Shown here: positions 6,142 through 12,552 of the stretch, one piece after another
Position numbering within the stretch: position 1 is the stretch's first letter
How the letters are laid out: the number at the start of each line of letters is the position of its first letter
NCBI GenBank assembly: GCA_902470365.1
Contig: CABRFZ010000037.1
Coordinates: 1-13,511, forward strand
Origin: an uncultured Collinsella sp.
Lineage (GTDB): Bacteria; Actinomycetota; Coriobacteriia; Coriobacteriales; Coriobacteriaceae
Reading direction: 5' to 3'
DNA length: 13,511 nucleotides
Made by a program: the position numbers and the translations under genes
Notes under the pieces: generated by a model
The model's input: only the letters and a program-made list of their open reading frames with translations
The model's database searches: none
What the model was told of the DNA's origin: nothing

Positions 6142-7287
6142 CTAAGCGGTGGGGAGTCCTGGCGTGTTAGCTGGCTGCTGCGGTTTGAGGTGGGCGTTGC
6201 GCCAGATGATTTGGATGATGTAGCCGAGTGTAAAGACGAAGGCCACGCCGCTGATGAAGTCGCCTACGAGGGGAAGCCCCGTGAGGGCGCCTGCGATCAC
6301 GCCGCCCACAGCCGCCATGGCGTAGCGGTTCTGGCTGTTTCCGACCATGCGCGCGATCGCGCACCCCGCAAAGGCGCTCGACACCAGTGCGATGCCAATA
6401 ACACCGCACAAGAGGGCTCCGGCAAGCGACAGACCAGCGATAGAGATAATCAGCAGTAGGACGGCGGGGACGATAGCAATCGTGCTCAGAAGACCGCTCA
6501 TCCACAGGGGCATGGGGCGCTGGTGGAGCATGCCGGCGGCGCTGGCGGTCGCGCGCGGAAAGACGAGCTCGAGCAGCAGAGCGACAAAGCAGGTCGAGAG
6601 TGCCGCGGCGACGATACCGCCGATGACATCGTTAACGGTGGAAGTATCCTCGTTCTCGGTGCGGTCGATCTTGAGCGCGCCTACCTCGGCTCCTGCGGCA
6701 CGCTCGGGGTCCTCGGAGACGTGCGCGTTCACGGTGCCGGTGATGTGGGCGTTCTTGCCCAGGATGAGCTTGTCGGCCCAAACCTCGACATCGCCCTCGA
6801 CGGTGCCATCGATGGTCACCGTATCGCCCGCAAGCGCTGCCGACTTGGTAGAGCCGCGCAGGGCAACCGTCTCGCCTATCGCGTAAAAACAGTTGGCGGT
6901 GCTGTCGGAATTGAGCACAACGTGCTGACCGACGACCGTGACGCTGCCATCAACCGTGGTCTTGGCGATATCGATAGTGCGTGCCGCCAAGCGGACGGCG
7001 CCGCCCACCGTGCAGTCGCGGATAGAGAGGGTATCGCCCGCGGCGATGATATCGCGGTCAATGGACGCATCGTCCAAGTTGAGGGCCTGGCCGGCCCAGT
7101 ACAGGTCACCCTCGACGCCAGACGGATCGACGTCATTGTCGGTCGCAAGGACATTGCCTGCCGTGTCCGTGCCAGCAAATGACGCTGTGGGAAGCACGGT
7201 GATCGCCAGCGCGATGAGCGCAAACAGGATGGTGATGCGGCCCCACGCTTTACGGCGCTGGGTCGACGGGAATTGATTGCAGGGCAT
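6142..7287 (-). CDS. Bactofilin-like beta-repeat protein with hydrophobic C-terminal half
   Basis: I chose ATG 7287 because GAAGGA lies 6 bases upstream; a TTG at 7335 in the same frame has no such site. The product is 381 residues. Residues about 15-38 are a signal peptide or N-terminal membrane anchor (hydrophobic stretch, then TASFAGT). Residues about 58-188 hold short repeats of alternating hydrophobic strands (GDLYWAG, GDTLSI, GGAVRL, GSVTVVG, GDTVTIDGTVEGDVEV), as in bactofilin or polymer-forming beta-helix proteins. Residues about 221-362 hold several membrane segments. I infer a membrane-tied scaffold whose beta repeat faces outside the membrane. The exact role is unknown. It lies 106 bases downstream of the UPF0126-like gene on the same strand and may be co-transcribed with it. 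No named gene can be assigned. Confidence 0.75.
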   Translation of the reverse strand: MPCNQFPSTQRRKAWGRITILFALIALAITVLPTASFAGTDTAGNVLATDNDVDPSGVEGDLYWAGQALNLDDASIDRDIIAAGDTLSIRDCTVGGAVRLAARTIDIAKTTVDGSVTVVGQHVVLNSDSTANCFYAIGETVALRGSTKSAALAGDTVTIDGTVEGDVEVWADKLILGKNAHITGTVNAHVSEDPERAAGAEVGALKIDRTENEDTSTVNDVIGGIVAAALSTCFVALLLELVFPRATASAAGMLHQRPMPLWMSGLLSTIAIVPAVLLLIISIAGLSLAGALLCGVIGIALVSSAFAGCAIARMVGNSQNRYAMAAVGGVIAGALTGLPLVGDFISGVAFVFTLGYIIQIIWRNAHLKPQQPANTPGLPTA

Positions 7288-7393
7288 AGTGAATCCTTCG
7301 TTAGATACTCGGCATGTACCTAACAGGGTACCCAACGTGCGAGCGCTCTAAAAGAACCTCTCGGTTGCATTTCGAAGGGTCGTGCCGGGCTGC

Positions 7394-8083
7394 CTACTTT
7401 TTACGGTGCAAAAAGCGCGCGATGTCTTCTTCGGTGGGGCTTTTGATGTCAAAGCGCAGCGAGAGCCAGCGCAGACCCATGGTCACGACAACGCATACGA
7501 CCAGCGCGGCGACATTGCTCATGATGCCGCTCATAACGAGACACACATAGCTTGTCGATCCGGCGATGGCGGCGATGGCATAAAAATTAGTACGTTGGAA
7601 AATGCCCGGAACCACGCCCATAAAGCCGTCGCGCAACATGCCGCCGCCCACCGCGGTGAAAAAGCCCATCATGATGCACACCGCCGGCGCAAAGCCGTAG
7701 ACCAGCGCCTTGTCTGCTCCAGTGGCGGCGTAGATGCCGACCGAGATGATGTCGAGCAGGGGAATGAGTTTTTCGGGTTTGTCGACGATTGCCGGGAAAA
7801 TATAGATGATGGCTGCCGTGGCAATGGAAAGCGGGAGTGCCATCGGCTGGTTGAGGATGTAGACGTTGCCCACCTGCAACGTCATGTCGCGCAAGAGACC
7901 GCCGCCCAGACCGCAGACCACCGCGAGCGCGACCGCGCCCACCAGGTCGAGCTTGTGCTCGCGCGCAACCAGTACACCCGAGATCGATGCAGCGACGACG
8001 GCGAACATCTCGAGCCAAAACGGAATAGCGACCATGGCATCCGAGGCATGTGAGGTAATGGTTATGGCGGCGACGACGGGCAA
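7394..8083 (-). CDS. UPF0126 / glycine-transporter-domain membrane protein (TRIC-like)
   Basis: The 229-residue product starts at TTG 8083, with AAAGGA seven bases upstream; no better in-frame start fits the N terminus. It is almost entirely hydrophobic, with about six or seven membrane helices in two similar halves. Each half has the family signature GGG-x-LRD: GGGLLRD at 60-66 and GGGMLRD at 146-152. This internal repeat identifies the UPF0126 family (YicG/YadS type), related in fold to TRIC cation channels and annotated as a glycine-transporter domain. The substrate in this organism is unknown. A basic tail ending FLHRKK faces, I infer, the cytoplasm. Length is near the usual 200-230 residues. 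It reads into the bactofilin-like gene; no terminator is evident between them. Confidence 0.88.
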   Translation of the reverse strand: MPVVAAITITSHASDAMVAIPFWLEMFAVVAASISGVLVAREHKLDLVGAVALAVVCGLGGGLLRDMTLQVGNVYILNQPMALPLSIATAAIIYIFPAIVDKPEKLIPLLDIISVGIYAATGADKALVYGFAPAVCIMMGFFTAVGGGMLRDGFMGVVPGIFQRTNFYAIAAIAGSTSYVCLVMSGIMSNVAALVVCVVVTMGLRWLSLRFDIKSPTEEDIARFLHRKK

Positions 8084-8196
8084 GATGGGGTCCTTTGGAT
8101 CGTGGGTTTAGACAATGCCCGTACATAGTACATGGTTGGCGGGCGTGGCGACCCTATTGCTCGGTAAACGGTCGGGGCCGGGTGGGGGCGTAGGTA

Positions 8197-8265
8197 CCAA
8201 ACATGTACATCAGCCTCCAAAGATGTCGAAAAATGTCGGTTTTGGAGGGTGACGTACATGTTTGG
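8197..8265. repeat. Long near-perfect palindrome with 25-base arms
   Basis: Arms at 8197-8221 and 8241-8265 are complementary at 23 of 25 positions, beginning CCAAACATGTAC and ending GTACATGTTTGG; CCTCCAAA/TTTGGAGG forms the inner stem. The 19-base loop contains ATGTCG twice. It lies about 110 bases upstream of the leftward gene start. No U tract follows either side, so it is not a plain terminator. It could be a repeated extragenic palindrome, an operator or a mobile-element target. Confidence 0.7.
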
Positions 8266-8308
8266 GGGTCTGGGTTGATGCTGAACGCGATGGGGGCGTG
8301 GCTGAATA

Positions 8309-8447
8309 GGAGGGATGTCTAAATTTTGAGCAGCGCTCAAAATTTATCCGATCGGCTTACGCCGACCGCGCTGCGCTAAAGACGCGCCACTGGCGCGTCT
8401 TCTTTACGCTCCGCGCCCTGGCGGGTTCGAATCCCTCCTCCTCCGCC
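8309..8447 (+). other. tRNA-Ser-like structured element (acceptor and T arm, other arms replaced)
   Basis: The 5' end GGAGGGATGTC (8309-8319) matches the start of the neighbouring tRNA-Ser(CGA) at 9 of 11 bases. The 3' end (8423-8447) is identical to its last 25 bases before the final A, including the T loop TTCGAAT; it reads CCG instead of CCA. GGAGGG can pair with the 3' CTCCTCC. In place of the D and anticodon arms are a 12-base perfect stem (8320-8331/8335-8346), a 5-base stem (8352-8365) and a 10-base perfect stem (8379-8388/8392-8401). The T stem has a mismatch and there is no anticodon arm, so it cannot decode. It is either a decayed tRNA gene carrying inserted hairpins or a tRNA-derived repeat or RNA. 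No promoter is obvious. Confidence 0.4.
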
Positions 8448-8469
8448 GTATTTGCTTGTAAGGGACTCA

Positions 8470-8500
8470 AAAGAAAAAAGCTCCCATTCTCGGGAGCTTT
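8470..8500 (-). terminator. Terminator of the tRNA-Ser(CGA) gene
   Basis: AAAGCTCCC (8477-8485) pairs with GGGAGCTTT (8492-8500). Read leftwards, the stem is followed by a T-rich run (8471-8479), just after the tRNA 3' end at 8512. Confidence 0.85.
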
Positions 8501-8511
8501 CTCAATCTAAA

Positions 8512-8602
8512 TGGCGGAGGAGGAGGGATTCGAACCCTCGTGACCTTATACAGGCCAAACGGTTTTCGAGACCGCCGCATTCAACCACTCTGCCACCCCT
8601 CC
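8512..8602 (-). tRNA. tRNA-Ser (anticodon CGA)
   Basis: The minus strand begins GGAGGGGTGGCAGAGTGG and ends with an encoded CCA (TGG at 8512-8514). It is 91 bases long. The anticodon loop is CTCGAAA, giving anticodon CGA, which reads UCG serine codons. A long variable arm, typical of serine tRNAs, precedes the T arm (GAGGG TTCGAAT CCCTC). The acceptor pairs GGAGGGG with CTCCTCC, with one G-U, and the discriminator is G. Confidence 0.95.
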
Positions 8603-8611
8603 GCGTGGGGT

Positions 8612-8641
8612 AAAAACAAAGCAGGCTCGAAGGCCTGCTTT
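8612..8641 (-). terminator. Terminator of the tRNA-Ser(GGA) gene
   Basis: AAAGCAGGC (8618-8626) pairs with GCCTGCTTT (8633-8641). Read leftwards, the stem runs into GTTTTTA. It separates the two tRNA genes, so the CGA tRNA needs read-through or a promoter of its own. Confidence 0.85.
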
Positions 8642-8650
8642 GGAATTAAC

Positions 8651-8741
8651 TGGCGGAGAGTCAGGGATTTGAACCCTGGAGACGCTTTTGACGCCTACAC
8701 GATTTCCAATCGTGCTCCTTCGGCCACTCGGACAACTCTCC
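8651..8741 (-). tRNA. tRNA-Ser (anticodon GGA)
   Basis: The minus strand begins GGAGAGTTGTCCGAGTGG and ends with an encoded CCA (8651-8653). The anticodon stem-loop CACGA TTGGAAA TCGTG gives anticodon GGA, reading UCC and UCU. A long variable arm marks it as a class II serine tRNA. The acceptor GGAGAGT pairs fully with ACTCTCC, and G is the discriminator. Confidence 0.96.
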
Positions 8742-8757
8742 GTTAAATGCGAAAGTC

Positions 8758-8785
8758 AGTATACACGAGGAATCGCAAAGTGCAA
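8758..8785 (-). promoter_or_regulatory. Promoter of tRNA-Ser(GGA)
   Basis: On the minus strand, TTGCAC (8785-8780), a 16-base spacer and TATACT (8763-8758) form a good sigma70-type promoter. Its start would lie about 10 bases before the tRNA 5' end at 8741. Confidence 0.75.
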
Positions 8786-9147
8786 ACAGAAAAGTTGGCA
8801 TTTTTTAAAACGCTCGGCCGCGCTTGGCGTTGCAGTGGGGTTTGAGGTGCCAAAAAAAACGGCTTCCGACCAGCGTGGTTGATCAACTCAATTGTTCAAA
8901 AGGGGTATTCATAAGCGACTTGGCAATGAATTTAAAAATCTTTGGGTGGTGCTGTGGACCGCTGGTATGCATTTTGCGACCACAGCCTTGTGCCCGTTGA
9001 CCTGCGGCTTGGCTCAGCTTGTCCCCGCGGCATCGTATCTTGTCCACAAATCCGTCAAGCTCTTGGTCGGCATTTGGTTGGAATGCGCATGAAACGTGGT
9101 GCGAGCATGGGCATATGTGGAGGTCATGAGGTTGTAGCTGCATATTC
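8786..9147. other. Intergenic region before rpsF, no gene seen
   Basis: No reading frame here has a convincing ribosome binding site or recognisable protein. Two 8-base palindromes of form TTGWTCAA (8879-8886 and 8892-8899) lie 5 bases apart. GCTGTGG and CCACAGC near 8951-8984 could form a weak hairpin. Otherwise I see nothing definite. Confidence 0.5.
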
Positions 9148-9176
9148 TTGCGGCCTGGGAGGTTGAAAGATATTAT
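9148..9176 (+). promoter_or_regulatory. Promoter of the rpsF-ssb-rpsR-rplI operon
   Basis: TTGCGG (9148-9153), a 17-base spacer and TATTAT (9171-9176) fit a sigma70-type promoter. Transcription would start near 9183, giving a leader of about 65 bases. Confidence 0.7.
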
Positions 9177-9192
9177 GACCAAGTCTTTTCCT

Positions 9193-9221
9193 GCTTCAGG
9201 CGCACCTTCACGACCTGAAGC
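9193..9221 (+). promoter_or_regulatory. Leader hairpin before rpsF, candidate S6:S18 autoregulation site
   Basis: GCTTCAGG (9193-9200) pairs perfectly with CCTGAAGC (9214-9221) around a 13-base loop. It sits 11 bases before the rpsF ribosome binding site (GAGGAGG, about 9234-9240). In many bacteria the S6:S18 complex binds a hairpin in the rpsF leader and represses it. The position fits, but I could not check the conserved binding bases. Confidence 0.45.
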
Positions 9222-9247
9222 CACATTTGCCCAGAGGAGGTGACAAT

Positions 9248-9541
9248 ATGAAGGCTTATGAACTGCTGTTCTTTGTTGACCCGTCGCTCGACCCCGAGAC
9301 TCGTCTCGCTGTTATGAAGCGTATCGATACCACGATCGCTGAGGGCGCTGGCAAGGTCGACTCCGTTGACGAGTGGGGCAAGCGCAAGCTCGCCTACGAG
9401 ATCAACGACCTCACCGATGGTGACTACACCCTCATCAACTTCCACGCAGATCCTACCCAGATCGCCGAGCTTGATCGCGTCCTGCGCATCACCGACGCTG
9501 TGGTCCGCCACATGATCGTCCGTCGCGACGACCAGGAGTAA
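9248..9541 (+). CDS. rpsF: 30S ribosomal protein S6
   Basis: ATG 9248 follows GAGGAGG with a 7-base gap; a start at 9227 would lie upstream of that site. The 97-residue product begins MKAYELLFFVDPSLDPETR, the S6 N-terminal strand, and contains DEWGKRKLAYEI and the YTLINF strand. Its length is normal. S6 pairs with S18 on the platform of the small ribosomal subunit, binding 16S rRNA. It is first in an operon with ssb, rpsR and rplI, so both partners of the S6:S18 pair are made together. Confidence 0.97.
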   Translation: MKAYELLFFVDPSLDPETRLAVMKRIDTTIAEGAGKVDSVDEWGKRKLAYEINDLTDGDYTLINFHADPTQIAELDRVLRITDAVVRHMIVRRDDQE

Positions 9542-9589
9542 GACTGTCGTTTTGGACTGGGCTTGTGCCCCAAGAGGAAGTAGTGAGTT

Positions 9590-10042
9590 ATGAGCATCAA
9601 TCGAGTGAACATCACCGGTAACCTCACCCGCGATCCCGAGCTGCGCGCCACCGCCGGCGGAACCCAGGTTCTGTCCTTTGGCGTCGCCGTGAACGATCGT
9701 CGCCGCAACGCGCAGACTGGCGAGTGGGAGGACTATCCCAACTTTGTCGACTGCACCATATTCGGCACCCGCGCCGAGGCCGTGAGCCGTTTCCTGGCAA
9801 AGGGAAACAAGGTCGCGATCGAGGGCAAGCTGCGCTACAGCTCTTGGGAGCGCGACGGCCAGCGCCGGAGCAAGCTTGAGGTCATCGTCGATGAGATCGA
9901 GTTTATGAGCTCCCGTGGTGGCCAGGGTGGCTACGATCAGGGCGGTTACGCCCCCGCAGCTCCCGCGCCCGCAGCACGTCCTGCCGCACCGGTGGCTACG
10001 CCGCCCGCGGTCGACGTCTACGATGAGGACATCCCGTTCTAA
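9590..10042 (+). CDS. ssb: Single-stranded DNA-binding protein
   Basis: The 150-residue product starts MSINRVNITGNLTRDPELR, the usual start of an SSB OB fold. The fold spans about residues 1-108, with VLSFGVAVNDRR and FVDCTIFGTRAEAVSRFLAKG. A flexible Gly/Gln then Ala/Pro-rich linker (about 110-140) follows, ending in the acidic tip DEDIPF, which recruits replication and repair partners. AGAGGAAG lies upstream of ATG 9590. It protects single-stranded DNA in replication and repair. It sits between rpsF and rpsR, a common order, 48 bases after rpsF. Confidence 0.97.
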   Translation: MSINRVNITGNLTRDPELRATAGGTQVLSFGVAVNDRRRNAQTGEWEDYPNFVDCTIFGTRAEAVSRFLAKGNKVAIEGKLRYSSWERDGQRRSKLEVIVDEIEFMSSRGGQGGYDQGGYAPAAPAPAARPAAPVATPPAVDVYDEDIPF

Positions 10043-10069
10043 GGGTTGTTCACCTATTTTTGAGTGAGA

Positions 10070-10095
10070 GGCGGCTTCGGTTCGCCGAAGTTGCC
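10070..10095 (+). promoter_or_regulatory. UUCG-loop hairpin between ssb and rpsR
   Basis: Eleven-base arms (10070-10080 and 10085-10095) pair with two G-U wobbles around a TTCG loop. No U tract follows, so it is not a plain terminator. It lies 5 bases before the AAAGGT ribosome binding site of rpsR and could affect rpsR translation or mRNA processing or stability. Confidence 0.5.
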
Positions 10096-10114
10096 AAACG
10101 AAAGGTATTTTGAC

Positions 10115-10381
10115 ATGGCTAATGATTTTTCTGCACGTCAGCCGCGTCGTAAGTACTGCCAGTTCTGCAAGGAGAACACTGAGTTCATCGACTATAAGGA
10201 CACTCAGCTTCTCCGTAAGTACATGACCGACCGTGGCAAGATCAAGCCCCGTCGCGTCACTGGCGCTTGCACGCAGCATCAGCATGACATCGCCAACGCC
10301 ATCAAGCGCGCCCGCGAGATGGCTCTCCTGCCGTACACCGTCCCCGTGGTTTCCTCTCGTGGCAACCGCGACCGCGGCTAA
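10115..10381 (+). CDS. rpsR: 30S ribosomal protein S18 (zinc-binding type)
   Basis: ATG 10115 has AAAGGT eight bases upstream; the in-frame ATG at 10064 would add 17 residues that are not S18-like. The 88-residue product contains RRKYCQFCKEN and IDYKDTQLLRKYMTDRGKI, hallmarks of S18, and PRRVTGACTQHQH. Cys15, Cys18, Cys52 and His55 are placed as a zinc site, so this is the zinc-binding (C+) form. A zinc-free paralogue might exist elsewhere in the genome. S18 forms a pair with S6 on the 30S platform. The rplI start follows 16 bases after the stop. Confidence 0.97.
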   Translation: MANDFSARQPRRKYCQFCKENTEFIDYKDTQLLRKYMTDRGKIKPRRVTGACTQHQHDIANAIKRAREMALLPYTVPVVSSRGNRDRG

Positions 10382-10396
10382 GAAGGGAGACGCATC

Positions 10397-10936
10397 ATGA
10401 AGGTTATTCTTCTCGATGAGATCAAGGGCAAGGGCGGCGAGGGTGACGTCGTAGAGGTCGCTCAGGGTTACGCTGAGAACTTCCTGTTCCCCAAGAAGCT
10501 CGCTGTTGCCGCCACCAAGGGCAACCTCAAGCAGCTTGACGAGCGTCGCAACAACATCGCCAAGCGCGAGGCCGTCCGTCTGGCTACCGCCAACGAGACC
10601 AAGGCTGCCTTCGAGGGCAAGACGGTCACCGTTGACGTCAAGGTTGGCGACGAGGGCATCCTCTTTGGCTCCGTTACCGCCGCTATGATCGCTGACGCCA
10701 TCAAGGCTCAGCTCGGTATGGACATCGACCGCAAGCGCGTCGAGCTCGGTAAGCCCATCAAGGTTGCCGGTGCCCACACCGTTGCCATCTCGCTGTACCG
10801 CGAGATCAAGGCCGAGGTTGTCGTTCTCGTCGGCGTTACCGCCGAGGAGCTCGCTGCCGAGGCTGAGGTCGAGGAGGCCGCTGAGGTCGCCGAGGCCGAG
10901 ACCGCCGAGGTCGAGACTGAGGCTGCTGCCGAGTAG
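10397..10936 (+). CDS. rplI: 50S ribosomal protein L9 with acidic Ala/Glu tail
   Basis: The 179-residue product starts MKVILLDEIKGKGGEGDVVEV and carries the L9 signature GYAENFLFPKKLA near residues 24-36. The N-terminal domain binds 23S rRNA near the L1 stalk, a long helix connects, and the C-terminal domain reaches toward the next ribosome. L9 is usually about 150 residues. Here residues about 148-179 add a low-complexity, strongly acidic Ala/Glu/Val tail. GGGAG precedes the ATG. It is the last gene of the operon, followed by a strong terminator. Confidence 0.96.
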   Translation: MKVILLDEIKGKGGEGDVVEVAQGYAENFLFPKKLAVAATKGNLKQLDERRNNIAKREAVRLATANETKAAFEGKTVTVDVKVGDEGILFGSVTAAMIADAIKAQLGMDIDRKRVELGKPIKVAGAHTVAISLYREIKAEVVVLVGVTAEELAAEAEVEEAAEVAEAETAEVETEAAAE

Positions 10937-10970
10937 CATTTGCTGCAACGCAACAATCTTGTTCTAAGAA

Positions 10971-11007
10971 GGGCGCTCTGGGAGACCAGGGCGCCCTTTT
11001 GTTTTTT
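10971..11007 (+). terminator. Rho-independent terminator of the rpsF-rplI operon
   Basis: GGGCGCTCTGG (10971-10981) pairs with CCAGGGCGCCC (10986-10996) with one G-U, around a GAGA loop, followed by TTTTGTTTTTT. It begins 34 bases after the rplI stop. Confidence 0.95.
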
Positions 11008-11118
11008 GCGCTGAGTGAGTGTCATGGTGAACGTTGCGTCGAAGTTCTATATACAGGACCGTTCATCCGTTTGGTTCGGTGATGATTGGCGGCGCGCGGC
11101 GCGTTTTGGGACCGTGGC

Positions 11119-11127
11119 TGATACTAT
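11119..11127 (+). promoter_or_regulatory. Candidate extended -10 promoter of dnaB
   Basis: TG-A-TACTAT at 11119-11127 fits an extended -10 element, about 35 bases before the chosen dnaB start. No good -35 is visible at 17-18 bases upstream. Other AT-rich hexamers nearby are weaker. Confidence 0.45.
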
Positions 11128-11160
11128 GGATGCTCGCAAGCGATATGAATGAGGATGCTC

Positions 11161-12552
11161 ATGGCATATGACGATAGGGAGACCGGGCTGACGGTTGAGG
11201 ACCGCGGCTCAAAGTTGGGTCTTCCCCAAAACCAAGATGCAGAGGCCAATGTACTGGCCGCTATGCTGCTATCGCCCGAGGTGGTCGAAGAGGCCCAGGT
11301 CGAGCTGCAGCCCGATGACTTCTACCGGCCCATTCATAAGACCATCTATACCGCGATGGTCGATATGTACAACAGCCGCATTCCCATCGACTCCATCTCG
11401 CTGATCGATTATCTGCGAAGCATCAACAAGCTCGATGCCGTGGGCGGCGAAGCGTATATTTTGGAGTTGATGGGTCAGACCCTGTCGCTCGTCAACTGGC
11501 AGCACCATGCCGCCATCGTTCGCCGCGATTCGATGCTGCGCGAGCTGATCGGCGCCACCAACGAGATCAACGCGCTGGCATATAACGCCCCCACCGACAC
11601 CAAAGAGGTCGTGGAGCTGGCCGAGAGCAAACTGCTCAAGGTCACGGCACGCGAGGTCAAGTCGAGCTACAAGACGCTGACTGAGTTTATGGTCGAGGCC
11701 TATAACGAGGCCGAGGAAGTGTGCCAGGCCGGTGGCCAGGCTGCGGGCGTGCCCACGGGCTTCCCGTCGCTCGACCGCATGCTCATGGGCTTCCGCGAGG
11801 GTCAGCTCATCATCATCGGCGCCCGTCCTGCTGTGGGTAAGACGTCGTTCGCTCTGAACCTGGCGCTCAACGCTGCCGCTGCTGGTTATACCGTCGGCTT
11901 CTTCTCGCTGGAGATGTCGGGCAAGGAAATTGCCCAGCGTCTGATTTGCGCCTACGCCATGATCTCGATCAGTGACTTCCGCATGGGCCGCATTAGCCCC
12001 GAGCAGTGGGCCAATATCAACGAGGCCACGCAGACCTTGTCCAAGCTCGATATTCTGATTGACGATACGCCCGGCACCACAGTGACCGAGATTCGCGCCA
12101 AGAGCCGCCGAATGCTCCATAACAAGGAGAAGGCAATCATCATTTTGGACTACCTGCAGCTGGTGAGTCCTCCGCCGGGACGCCGCTCCGAGAGCCGTAC
12201 CGTCGAGGTCTCGGAGATGTCGCGTGGTTTGAAGATCATGGCCAAGGAGCTCAAGATCCCGCTCATCGCGCTGTCACAGCTCTCGCGTCAGGTCGAATCC
12301 CGTACCGGCAAGCGCCCACAGCTTTCCGACCTTCGTGAATCGGGCTCCATCGAACAGGACGCCGATATCGTTATGTTCTTGGACCGCTCCGCCGACGAGG
12401 CCGAAGCCTCGCGCGACGATCGACCCGACGAGGGCGTTACGCGTATCGTCGTGGCCAAGAACCGTTCGGGCCCGATCGGCGACGTCGACCTGATGTTCCT
12501 GCCGGCATCCACCAAGTTCTATGAGCTTGATGGGGCACATGCCGAGGAGTAG
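11161..12552 (+). CDS. dnaB: Replicative DNA helicase DnaB
   Basis: I chose ATG 11161 because GAGG lies six bases upstream; in-frame ATGs at 11149 and 11155 overlap that site. The 463-residue product has the DnaB N-terminal domain (about residues 18-125, LPQNQDAEANVLAAMLL) and a RecA-like motor. Walker A is GARPAVGKT at 220-228, the likely catalytic Glu is in SLEM near 251, and Walker B is IIILDYLQL with Asp330. AKNRSGPIG near 432-440 carries the arginine that completes the neighbouring ATP site. No intein or insertion is seen. The hexamer unwinds DNA at the fork on the lagging-strand template and works with primase and SSB. Length is normal. Confidence 0.98.
   Translation: MAYDDRETGLTVEDRGSKLGLPQNQDAEANVLAAMLLSPEVVEEAQVELQPDDFYRPIHKTIYTAMVDMYNSRIPIDSISLIDYLRSINKLDAVGGEAYILELMGQTLSLVNWQHHAAIVRRDSMLRELIGATNEINALAYNAPTDTKEVVELAESKLLKVTAREVKSSYKTLTEFMVEAYNEAEEVCQAGGQAAGVPTGFPSLDRMLMGFREGQLIIIGARPAVGKTSFALNLALNAAAAGYTVGFFSLEMSGKEIAQRLICAYAMISISDFRMGRISPEQWANINEATQTLSKLDILIDDTPGTTVTEIRAKSRRMLHNKEKAIIILDYLQLVSPPPGRRSESRTVEVSEMSRGLKIMAKELKIPLIALSQLSRQVESRTGKRPQLSDLRESGSIEQDADIVMFLDRSADEAEASRDDRPDEGVTRIVVAKNRSGPIGDVDLMFLPASTKFYELDGAHAEE

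Larger units (their letters stand above)
8084..8470. other. Gene-free region of structured repeats
   Basis: I see no convincing protein gene here. The left end contains the 5' region of the leftward UPF0126-like gene; a TACTAT about 40 bases upstream could be its -10, but no clear -35 is visible. The remainder holds a 69-base palindrome and a tRNA-like structured stretch, listed separately. Confidence 0.6.

Noticed and set aside
6523..7182. 219-codon plus-strand frame opposite the bactofilin-like gene
   Set aside because: A shadow frame without a ribosome binding site; the opposite strand has a signal-like segment, repeats and membrane segments.
7382..8053. 223-codon plus-strand frame opposite the UPF0126 gene
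   Set aside because: His/Asp/Arg-rich with no recognisable domain; the minus-strand frame has the GGG-x-LRD family repeats and a ribosome binding site.
8309..8447. A functional third tRNA-Ser on the plus strand
   Set aside because: There is no anticodon arm or normal D arm, the T stem has a mismatch, the 3' end is CCG, and no promoter is visible.
9173..10948. 591-codon open frame on the minus strand across rpsF, ssb, rpsR and rplI
   Set aside because: It lies opposite four certain genes, is a low-complexity Leu/Gly/Val string, and is a by-product of GC-rich codon use on the other strand.
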